Below, piece by piece: positions 38,633-48,603 of a stretch of 64,000 nt of DNA (positions are counted from its first letter, which is position 1; every line of letters begins with the position of its first letter). This DNA is from Populus alba (taxonomy: Eukaryota; Streptophyta; Magnoliopsida; Malpighiales; Salicaceae). Under the pieces are notes generated by a model. That model worked only from the letters and a program-made list of their open reading frames with translations. It did no database searches and was not told where the DNA came from. The position numbers were made by a program, and so were the translations under genes. The stretch is from positions 3,538,967 to 3,602,966 of the forward strand of contig NC_133299.1 in NCBI RefSeq assembly GCF_005239225.2, read 5' to 3'.

Positions 38633-39040
38633 ATGTCTTAGATACTTTGAAAAATTATGCTGTCATTTTTTCTTTTTCTGCAATTAGCTCTTCTTTTTCT
38701 TCTATCAAATTTATAAAGTTAAAGGGAGTAATGAATTATCTGACATCTCATGACCTTTAAAATTATTAAAAAGGCATGTAAATAGACAACACACTTAAAC
38801 ATCTTCAAGTTTCATTTAGACAAGGACAAACCAGCCACTCTTTTTAATTATGCATTGAATGCCTTCAAGTTCCATTTAAATAAAGTAAAGCCAAACACTC
38901 TTCTTAATGGAGCATTAAATGAATGTGACGTTCCCATCATTATACACACATACTTGCCTTTCCATTTTGATTATTTCCTGTTCTGTTTTAATTAGCGTTT
39001 CTATTTTACTTATTGTATACTTGGCAGACACTTCTAAATG
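38633..39040. repeat. Direct repeat copy 2 (partner at 28622)
   Basis: See the partner entry. Similarity starts at TGTCTTA and stops shortly after CTTGGCAGACA at about 39030. Confidence 0.8.
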
Positions 39041-39217
39041 TTTCACTTCTCTATTTCTCCACTTTTCCTTATAACTCTTAGCATATTTATTTTGCCAAAG
39101 CAGAACTTCATGAGCGACAATTCCAAGAAACAAAAATAGCGATTCCCTCAGAAATTCCTTAAAGCGTTCATCATGAAAGTCTTGCTCCATGAAAATTTTC
39201 ACACCAACATACTGCAA
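39041..39217 (-). other. Unidentified protein-like fragment inside the Helitron
   Basis: The minus-strand frame contains MEQDFHDERFKEFLRESLFL and HEVLLWQNKYAKSYKEKW. Its balanced mix of charged and hydrophobic residues is unlike the AT-rich noise around it. It begins exactly where similarity to the 28.6-kb repeat copy stops, and it lies on the strand opposite the Helitron genes. I do not recognise the family. It may be a captured host fragment. Confidence 0.35.
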
Positions 39218-40094
39218 TTACCACATATATTCAAAATTTTTGCGCAATTGATTGGATCAGAATATTAGTTTAAAATAGACCTCAACAAAATTCAATCAAA
39301 GGAGAAGGCATACAATATTTAAATATCCAGTAAAAAATCATTATATATATAAATGTACATCCTTCTGTTCTCAAATGCAACAATGACAGTAATGCAGCAA
39401 GAGATGAGTACAGATAAAAAAGAAAAAATGGAACAAGATAAAGGATAGGCTTTTATTGGCAACATAAAAATACAAAAATACTGGGTGATAAAAAATACAT
39501 CCTAGGGATGTTGATTGCAGTCCCAGCAAGCACTTGACAGCTGCAATATTGCTTGAGCATAGCACCATAGCTGCGCCCCATAGAACTATCTGATCAGGTG
39601 AATATTATAGTCCTTTGAATGCTATGTTGAGATATAAGGCAATCAAATAATAAACACACGAATTGTAAAAAACAGAGATAACAGGGCAATCAAACTATCA
39701 ATGATTGAATTCTTCAATTTTCTCTATCAATACACACAACTAATAAAGCAAAAATTTATTAATACACAATGAATTTATTACTTAACTTATATTTAATTAA
39801 CATCTCATGAATAAAGTGTGCATCGTTGGTCAACACAAGACTATAGAAAAAAGCCTAATTCCAATCTTTGAACCTCTTATCAACTAACCACGAATTCCTA
39901 CAATTAATTATTCAATCACGCTAAACACAAACAAAACCAGTGCAAATCATTGTTAATTTTTTTTTTCTTCTTCAACACCAGCAAACATCATAGACATAAA
40001 ATTAGTATACAAAATAAATAAATACTTAGAAACACATAAAAATCAAGATAAAATTATTGCATCTTAAAAAATAAACTGCTTAATTCTACATTAT
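39218..40094. other. Helitron interior, no gene seen
   Basis: AT-rich. A short minus-strand frame (39371-39568) begins MVLCSSNIAAVKCLLGLQST but then becomes hydrophobic low-complexity sequence; I do not recognise it. Confidence 0.35.
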
Positions 40095-40234
40095 TACGCC
40101 CCTGAAATGCCACGATCATAACGAAAAATCAAACCTCCTATTGCTGCAAAAAAACAACTCAGGAACACCATGAAAGTTAACTTTGCAAGGTATTCCTTTC
40201 CACCACGTGCTAGAACAAAAGCACCTTCAGCCAT
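40095..40234 (-). pseudogene. Sugar transporter (STP/hexose carrier family) first-exon fragment
   Basis: From the ATG at 40234 the frame reads MAEGAFV, then GGKEYLAKLT, a hydrophobic helix, and GGLIFRYDRGISG. This is the conserved N-terminus of plant proton-hexose symporters (family pattern GGKEYPGKLT ... GGLIFGYDIGISGGVT). The frame ends in TAA right after GISGA, close to where STP genes usually have their first intron. At least two conserved residues are changed (G to R and I to R in the GYDIG motif). Only about 45 residues are present and no further STP exons were found nearby. An (AT)n microsatellite (40244-40268) lies directly upstream of the ATG. Antisense position inside a Helitron fits gene capture. 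Confidence 0.75.
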
Positions 40235-40243
40235 CTCTCTTTC

Positions 40244-40277
<34 letters not shown>

Positions 40278-42849
40278 CTAGCTAGCTAATTTAGATATCT
40301 ATGCCACCTGCTAATCCAAACAGAAATATTGTAAATGATTTATCCAAGATTTGAGTAATAATTTTATCTATACCTCTAAAATATCTCAACAAATTTATTT
40401 ATATTTTCTATCCAGCGTGCATGTAGAGTTATTATTGAATCAACTTGATTTCAAATTGATTAAGGTCATAATTCGACTATAAAATATAAAATTTGAACCG
40501 AGCTTTTCTCCAATATTTTAACATCTTTATACGAAAAATACTGCTACTATCTATAATGCATGGGCATACAAATCGTTTCAAAACACAGTATAAAACATCT
40601 ATTAAACTAATTCTTGATTTTTGTTATTCCTAACCATTAATTTATTTCATCTATTAATTTCACCTCTGCCATACATGTATAAAAATAATCAATTGCCATA
40701 CACATGTATTCATGATCTAAATAACATTTCATGCAATTAAATAGGATTTATACTTTTATGATGACACTTTTCTGCCATATTATCATTATATTTTCAGATT
40801 TAACTTCCATTTGCATCTACTGCTGTCTTTATATTTTAATCTCATCTTTAATTATTCACTTATTTGTTCATTTTTTTACTTGCTTTTTTTTTTCTGCAGA
40901 ATAATGGCTATTCATTTGCACAACATTAAAAAATATGTTTTCTACCCTTTAATCCGAGCTCGGGTATGTCATGTTTGGGTTCCAAAACAAAATGGACAAC
41001 CAACAAACTTCAATTGTCTGTTTGTTGATCGTGAGGTATGCAACATATCTGCTAATATGACCTTTATTATTGTTTTGTTCAAATTCTTGCCTCTGCTTGC
41101 ATTATTTATTTTTTTTCAGCCGCATCTTCTAGGAGCAACAGAGATATCAAATTGTTGTAAAATAGAAATATAATCAATCCCCTGAGCATCCTTATGTTCA
41201 AATACTTACATAATCTACTGCCAACTTTGCTCCATTTTTTTATTTGCCACACAAATACTTTTATTATTTCTATAGTCTTTTCAAACTTAATAAACTAACC
41301 ATACCTATGTACAGATGCTAAGAATAATTCATTCATTAACAATAATAGTTTAAAATTCTTATAGGACCACAATTATACAGCTAACCGGTTCAACTAAATT
41401 TACAGATAGAACATAGTGCAATACGAAAAACCTCTTCAATTTTTTTCTAATATTATAGCCAAAAACAACCACCCTTTATTGTCTGCATTAACAAAACAAA
41501 TTCTTAACAATAACATATGCATACATGAATGACAAAAAATGATTTTATCAATCAGACCTCAAAACCAGAGGCTATAATTTTACCATGCTCAAGATTACTT
41601 TTTCTCCTCATACATCATTCTGTATATTTTAACCTTACCATTATGCATTGACACCAATTATTTACCTTATTTTGATGAACAAGGGTGGTGCAATACAAGG
41701 ATCAGCCAAATCTAGAGATGCTGCACATTTTTCTTCAATCATTACTGAAGATGAATATTATGAAGTCAAAAACTTCTACACCTTTGAAAATCGATACATG
41801 AATGTTGTTGTTGGCCATGAAGTTGTTATTGATCTTAAGTCTGACACCAAAGTCACTCACCTCAATTCTCTCCCATTTTTGATTCCACGATATTACTTTA
41901 ATTTCACGGATTTCGCACATGTCCTTAACAAAGAAAAAGGATCAAGACTTCTCACAGGTATTCTTCATTCTTAACCTTATGTACCAAACTATATCATACG
42001 TAGTTTTTTCATTACACTAACACGATTATTCAATTATTTATATAGATGTTCTTGGTAGGCTGAAAGCAATACAACCGATCGAAAAAATTTTGGTTCGAGG
42101 GCAAACACTTGAAGACAAAAGAGAGTTCATCATTGAAAATATAGGGTTAATGATAAATTAAAATTATTTATTATATTGAATTCCTCCTAGCTTTAGTGTA
42201 ATATACTTTTATTTTATTTAGAGGCGAGGAGCTTCGTATTACTTTATAGGGTGACATTGCTCGAAGCTTTGACAACGCTTCTTTGGTAGAACAGGATTCT
42301 CCAGTTATCGTTGTTTTTGCTTGTTTTCGTGTCTCTGAATTTAGAGGTATTCTACGTTCTATGATTAGGGCTGCCATCATTCAGTTTTATTAGCTTTTTA
42401 GTTCAGATTTCATAACCTCTTGACATTAAATATACACCAATAAATATGTATTTATTACATTTTTTTTAGGATCTACAAATCTAATTGGCACCGCAGCTTC
42501 ACTTTGGTATTTTAACCCGGACATACCAGAGTTATTAGCATACAAACATTAGTAAATTTCTATATTCTTCGAACCTTTTACATTTGTTAAAATCCAATTT
42601 ATTTATTAATGTTTAAATTAATTCTCAACACCTTTTTCTTTATCTTTACGTAGCTATGCTCAAATGCCTGTTGACTTGCACCAGTTGCCTCCATCATCAG
42701 GAGCTGTTCTATCATTACAAACTCAAATAAATGAAAATAGGAGAACAATAAGAGAGATCCTCTGTATGGACCCATTCGAACACAAAGTATCTATTATGTT
42801 ATTTTTAAATATTACTTATTGCAAACAAAACAAAACTGTTCAATTATTT

Positions 42850-43071
42850 CTACGAGAAAATTTGCAAGTAACCCTCACCACCATCACCCCTCATGAGTTT
42901 CTTCAACATATATGAGACGACTAAGGCAAGTAACAAAACTAGGTGCAATGAACCAGAAAACCCACGCAGGAAAATGGGATTAAGGAGAAAACTAGCACCT
43001 GAATACATTAAAGAGGATGAGTTTGAAAGAATGGAAAAGAGACCAAGCTTTGTCGAATCAAAGACTTGCAT
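42850..43071 (-). pseudogene. ABCC (MRP-type) transporter N-terminal fragment
   Basis: The minus-strand frame from the ATG at 43071 starts MQVFDSTKLGLFSIL, then SFLLNPIFLRGFSGSLHLVL, a hydrophobic helix, and KKLMRGDGG. This matches the N-terminal first membrane span of plant ABC transporters of subfamily C (the AtABCC3-like pattern SFLLKPLFLRWLSGFLHSVL, from memory). Only about 70 residues are present; no nucleotide-binding domain is near. It lies inside an intron of the RPA-like gene on the opposite strand, which fits capture by the Helitron. Confidence 0.7.
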
Positions 43072-43654
43072 GTTTTGTTCGTTGACTGAAAGACAGCATT
43101 TCCTAATTCATGTGATGAAAAAGTTTAACGTATCAATTGCAGTATTGATTTTGTCCTTGAGAAAGATTAATTAAATCTTAAAATTCCCATACTATTACTT
43201 TATTTTTTGGTTCTGATTAAACCTCATTTCTTAAAAAATGTATTTTATAAATTTAAATGAGTGAGTAAAATTCTAGCTATCTTAGAATTTTATAAAAAAT
43301 ACATGTTATGGTTTAAACTCAAAACTTGCTATGTAAATCTTAAATCTTTTGCAATTACATTATCTTTTTTGGAACAGCCGTATAAAGGGAAAGCACGTAT
43401 GGTTAATTATTTAATTCAAAATTTAAAATTTAAAGTTCATATATATGTGTGTCTGTTCAACCATGATAATAAGGATGGGAAATGGGGGCTGAAAATTACA
43501 GGGAAGCTTTTGCAAAATTAAAAAACCTTTCAAGTTTCAACGCCGTAGCAAGTGGCTCTAAGAGAATGGGTGGTGGGTGGGTGATTATCATAATTCAAAT
43601 TGTCCGTTTCTGGTGCTAGAATTCAAATTTGCTTATAAATGACTTAGTGCCATC

Positions 43655-43894
43655 TTGCATATGGAAATTAGCTGCTTGCCGCATATTGTTGATTTATTGC
43701 TTAGGAAAAAAGCCGGAAAAGCTTCTTCTCGGGACTCTGCTGCGAGAAGAAGCTTTCTTCGTTATTGTTCTGGCAAGCAATTTCTATTCATTCAATTTCC
43801 TAATATTACAGCTAAATGCTATTGTTATAATTACATTACTGTTAACAATCACCAACACTGCATCACCTTCGTTTTTATCAAAAACATTGTATGA
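43655..43894 (+). other. Unidentified open frame between RPA-like exons
   Basis: The frame begins MHMEISCLPHIVDLLLRKKA and continues with a Lys/Arg/Ser-rich part (SSRDSAARRSFLRYCSG) before fading into AT-rich sequence. Its first 40 residues look protein-like and are unlike the neighbouring intron. I do not recognise it; it may be another captured fragment or chance. Confidence 0.25.
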
Positions 43895-45789
43895 CTTTCT
43901 ACTTTAATTGACACCTGCAGAATGAAAGATTTACATGTAAGGCTTTCATAGTTGATTATGATCTCTTCAAGGGATGGTGGTGTCAAAGCTGTCCAAATTG
44001 CAACAAGCCACTCTCTGGACTCCCTAATAATTTACGATGCATGGAGCATGACTATCCAACCTCTGCACTAGTCTCGTAGTTCAACTAATATGCATACCAA
44101 AACATCCTTGCGTTTTCAGCTGAAACATATATTAACCCATGCTTTTATTTCGTTATTAACCGAAGCTCTTTTTCATATCTTTTAGGTTCAGAATTAATTG
44201 CATCGTCAGCGATGGTCAAGATGTCACCAACTTTCTTCTCTCTGGCAAGACAGCTGAGTATTTTTTCAATGCTTCAGCTCATCATTTGGTGTTCGACAAA
44301 AAATTCACTGACCCATTTATTGTTCCACCTCAAATGATTGAGAAATTAAACAAAACAAAAATATTTCAGCTTCGATTTGGAGCATACAAATCTCTTCTCA
44401 GCAGATGTGAAATATATGTTTGCAACATCTTTGATGACATTCTAACTGAAGCATCTGTTAGCCCAGCTAGCCCCATTAAAGATGTTGACACAACAACCTC
44501 AATAACCTCTGTTGCTGGAAGTTCCGTGACTTTCACCCCTCCAACACCGAACCTTGCAGATCCCTTGAATGTAGATCAATCTCAAATTCACACTCCAGCT
44601 TCACAGCAGCACACCTCTCCACAAAAAGACACGTTCCATCACAGCTACCATCGCCAGTCAAAAAGAGCACTAACCTTCAATGATGCTGAGCCACACGACA
44701 GGTTTGTTTTGCTTCCCCGCACATAACAAATAATTCATGTATTGTACTAGCAATTTATGATCCTGCGCGATCGTGCTTCAACCATCATAAATCTTGATTT
44801 CTTATTTCCCAGTGCAAAGATAACACACCAGCCGAAGCCAATATCTCATTTCCGTCATATGCATTCCTTTAACAATTATTCCATGGCTGATCTACAACTT
44901 TATAAATAGTCTTCCCTTTCATTCTTAATATATTATTTTGGTATCACAATGGCCAGAGAGTGATGTTTTGGTACCTACCAAACTAATATGCATTCCCTAA
45001 TATAATATTCATCCCGTTGAATCCTTTTCAACTATATCATTATTTTTATTCTTATTTTTTGATTTCAAGATATTGACCTGCCACACACCACTATCTCATA
45101 ATTCATCTACATTCATTCCCATGAAAATTATTACTTGATTGTTCTACTAATAAATAAATTGTTTTCCCTTTCATTCATATTATTTACACTTGCCATTCCT
45201 TACGTACTTCCTTTCAATATATGATTCAGCACCCAACTTTCCCATCCAAGACCCTTGAAAGATTCTGCAGACTCATCAAAGGAACATCTCTACAAAGATG
45301 ATGACAATCTTGCACCACAACTTTCAAAGAAGCAGCACCTCTCCATTTCATCACCTGAAAAGGTAAGCATCTACTTCTAATTACTTTCCTTTCTTTATGA
45401 ACTCACATGCTCAGCAACAATTACATCTTTATTTCTCATTTCTGATTTATCTTTAAAAACATTTAATATTTATTGCTTTGCATAATTTATAACTTACAAT
45501 TACACTTATTTTTTGCAATAGGAAAACGATTAACGTTCAGTTAATCAATACTTTCTTATCCAACATCGCAACCTGATTGGACGTCTTCATCATCTGCGTT
45601 GTTAATACAACTTGCCGCTCATTGGCGTCCAATTCTCTATCTATATGTATAAAGCATAAAGTATTTACCTCTGGATGCTTTTCTTACGCTTGAATTTAAC
45701 TATCTCCACTTAACTTTTACAACTAACTTTATGAATATGCTACCTATTCCTATATAACATGTGCAAAAAAAAATATTACAAATTTTAAC

Positions 45790-45820
45790 ACCCGTAGCAT
45801 CGCGCGGGTATCATGGCTAG
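45790..45820 (+). mobile_element. Helitron 3' terminus (hairpin plus CTAG)
   Basis: ACCCG (45790-45794) pairs with CGGGT (45805-45809) around a GC-rich loop. Eight bases later comes CTAG (45817-45820), followed by T. A short palindrome, then CTRR, then a host T is the diagnostic Helitron 3' end. Confidence 0.85.
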
Positions 45821-45837
45821 TGACACGACTAAAAGCT

Positions 45838-47550
45838 TGATGTCTTCTCCCAAGTGCAGGAGTGTCGAAGTAATAAATAACCCGGCAAAACCGGAGTCGA
45901 ACCACAGAGAGGTTAATTGTATAAATTATAAATAACAACGCAACAATAACAATAATAACGATAATAATAACAATAGTAGTACTAGTAATAGTAATAGTAA
46001 TAATAATAATACTCAGTACGTGGCGTTGTTATACCTGAGAATGATCTAAAAGATTGGGTCACAGGTTTCCAACCTATATACTGAGTTTATGAACAGATAA
46101 TAATATAATAATAATAATAAAAACAACAACAATAATAAAGAAGAGAAGGAAGAAATTAATAAGAACTTTGAGTTGAAAGATTAATGTAAGGATTAAACAA
46201 CGATAAAAAATAATGTCAAGGTTAGAGGATCCACTAATGGTACTTCAAACAAGTATAGTATAAACTCTTATTACTCAATTGGAAACCACACATAAAGGAG
46301 GTTCCAATCAGATTATAAATTGTTAACATGATTACATTAGTTATCTTATTCGAATAAAGCTAATACTTGTAAATGTTGGCAGGCATTCATGATTATAACT
46401 TATGTTAACAACAAATCAAGTTCCTTTCATAGCTCAGGTGTCGGTTTATACCATAAGTATGGGCTATGAAAAGTACCAAGTATTTGTTGTACCAAGTGTT
46501 ATACAGCATAAATCTAGATTAACCATTTAACAAGCAAAGTATTAAAAGTGAACAAGATAACAAATATAAAACATGTTAGTATCCAACGTTAAGGTCCATG
46601 TTAAGTTTATATTTATACTTATTCTTACACCATTAGTGTACCCTTTTCACCTTGACATAATTAACTTAGCTAAACATAATGAAAGAAAGAAACATAGATG
46701 AACAAGATAAGAACATAAATGAGAAAGAAGTTAACTAAGTAAAGGAAAGGAAATGAAGTGCATAAACTTGATATTAATGAAAGCAAAACATAAGCAATAC
46801 AAAGAGAGAAAGCAAGAGCATGATCTTGATCTGGAAACCAAGATGCCTCAATACATGGTAAGTGCCTCCTTTTATAGGCCAAAATTTGGAACTATTGATT
46901 TGTTAATTAATTGATGAGTGGGTGGCCACATCTTGACTTGGTAACAATCCTTATCTTCTTGTCTGAACAAGATGTCATTTCTAACATCATAATTTGCCCA
47001 GAATCCTCAAGAATGTTCTAGGAAATTGTCTCAGTTTTCCAACAAAAAAAAGATGAGGTCATTTGGACTTCTAGAACTCAAGATATGGGCTGAACACTAA
47101 ATAGTGTCTGGGTTGCAGGATAGCTTCGGACTTCTTCGTTATTCCTTCAGTTTGGACTTCAAAACGGCCTTTTTAAATCTTGGGCTCCCATGAAAGTTGT
47201 AGACCTTTGTCTTACCTTTCCATCCATATAAAATGGATCTAAATCCGAGATCTAGAGCTCCAGATATGATCCAATTACCGAGCAATGTTCCGGTTTGGAC
47301 TGCACCGGCATCTCTTTTCTAAGTTTGGCCATCTCTTTATCCTTTCACTTTCAATACTTAAACTCATCAATCAATCCTTTTATTTATGTGATAGGCCTGC
47401 ATTTAAGATGAGCATTTACCATAAATTAAGGTATCTTATATTATCAAACTTGTTATTATAAAACATGCTTTAGTTAAGGAGTTATTGATACTTCAAGTGC
47501 AAAATGATGATATAAAACCTTGATAAATATGCACTTTTAAGTACTAATCA
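45838..47550 (-). mobile_element. Ty3/gypsy-type solo LTR or similar long repeat
   Basis: On the minus strand the block starts TGATTAGTACTTAAAAGTGC and ends CACTTGGGAGAAGACATCA, so it has TG...CA ends. In plant gypsy elements the latter sequence typically precedes a TGGCGCC primer binding site; here what follows (AGCTTTTAGTCGTGTCAC) is not a convincing one, so a solo LTR is likely. No coding sequence. Candidate target duplication is short and ambiguous (AGCT at 45834-45837 and 47550-47553). Confidence 0.5.
45930..46140. repeat. AAT/AAC-type microsatellite clusters
   Basis: Two imperfect trinucleotide tracts (about 45930-46014 and 46097-46140) of AAT, AAC and AGT units inside the long repeat. 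Confidence 0.85.
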
Positions 47551-48603
47551 GCTAGTATATATATATAGACAAACGGACACACACCAAGATTTTTGGTAGC
47601 TAGCTGGTCTATGTTTGGTTGAGGAGAAATTGCATCATTTGAGGTTCCCACCCTACTATGCTTTCTTCTTTATATCCATGACTTGTTACTTCATTGAAGA
47701 AACAGACATCTACCTCTAAAATGACTTCCATGAAAGAAACATCTCACGTACACTTTTTCTTTATTGCAAAGCATCACCTCGAGAGTTAATGTACCTTAAA
47801 TTACTAAAATGTTGTGTTTTTTTTTTTCCTTTACGGGGACATTTTTATTTTAAGAGTTAGTTGTATCAAGATTTAAAATGTCTTCCTAGTATATTTATGA
47901 AAAAAATGTAATATTTTTTGGATTCTAATCTTGGTTGATGAACAACGTAAACTTAGAGCATATATACCCATTTATAACCATTCCAGCTAAGCCTCCAAGA
48001 TACTAGCATATTGTCGATGTGATTTAGTTCTATATACTCTCAGTTAAGTATACTAGTATGTAATCTATTGTTGAGAAATTGCTTTTTTGAAATTAATTTT
48101 GATAAACTTACCAACTAAGCTTTCTATTTCTGCCATACAACGAAGTTGCTTTTGAAAGATTTCCATAATTTTGCAATTTCAACCGACTGCCGATGAAGAG
48201 ATGCATGTAACCAGTTAAAAGTATGTATAATTGGCATAATATTGGATGCATGTGAAGAGATTGATTTTGTAAACTCTTCATTTATGGTTGTTGCGTGCTA
48301 AGCATGGAAATCTCATATCTTGATAAAAATAAAATGGCAATTCAATGCATGCATGGTAGCTATCATATGAATTTGAGCTCTCTAGGTTTGTTCTAACAAG
48401 TGCAATAAATTAAATAATTAATGTATTGATAGCCATGAAGCTTTGTTCTAGTTAACTTACACTCTCGCCACTCTCTCTCTCTATATATATATATACAGCA
48501 ATATTCCATTCATTGATCAATGCAATACTCTTAAGAAATAAAGGGGACCTTCCTTGGAGTGCTCCGATCAGTCTTCTTAATATTGTCTATTACAGGAAAG
48601 AAA
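47551..48603. other. Laccase upstream region
   Basis: No gene seen. A CT-rich tract followed by (TA)n (about 48473-48495), some 110 bp before the laccase ATG, could serve as the TATA element and leader. A short pyrimidine-rich stretch near 47815 is the only other structure. Confidence 0.4.

Larger units (their letters stand above)
40904..45531 (+). pseudogene. Helitron-borne replication protein A large-subunit-like (RPA1/OB-fold) gene
   Basis: Plant Helitrons often carry an RPA1-like single-strand DNA-binding protein. Exons I can see: 40904-41035 (LIRARVCHVWVPKQNGQP), 41684-41957 (GAIQGSAKS, EVKNFYTFENRYM), 42046-~42142 (VLGRLKAIQPIEK), 42223-42347 (GEELRITL then VIVVFACFRVSEFRG), ~42470-42550 (NLIGTAASLWYFNPDIPEL), ~42657-42787 (IREILCMDPFEHK), ~43921-44080 (GWWCQSCPNCNKPL and LRCMEHDY, the zinc-binding RPA C-terminal pattern), ~44186-44701 (CIVSDGQD, LLSGKTAEYFF, DKKFTDPFIVPP), 45231-45363 and 45522-45531. 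An in-frame TAG sits at 42247-42249 where the family has Trp. The ~1.1-kb gap between the sixth and seventh exons contains foreign-looking sequence. It is probably inactive. Confidence 0.85.
28500..45820 (+). mobile_element. Large decayed Helitron (5' boundary uncertain)
   Basis: The block contains a Helitron Rep/helicase pseudogene and an RPA1-like pseudogene in the same orientation, and ends in a Helitron-type 3' terminus at 45820. That combination is standard for autonomous plant Helitrons. The 3' end is well supported. The 5' end (TC after an A) was not found; 28500 is only an outer guess, placed after the TRIM element. A ~400-bp direct repeat at 28622 and 38633 suggests nesting or internal duplication. 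Antisense fragments of host genes lie inside. Confidence 0.7.

Noticed and set aside
45838..47550. Full gypsy element
   Set aside because: No gag or pol, no second LTR and no convincing primer binding site are present, so at most a solo LTR.
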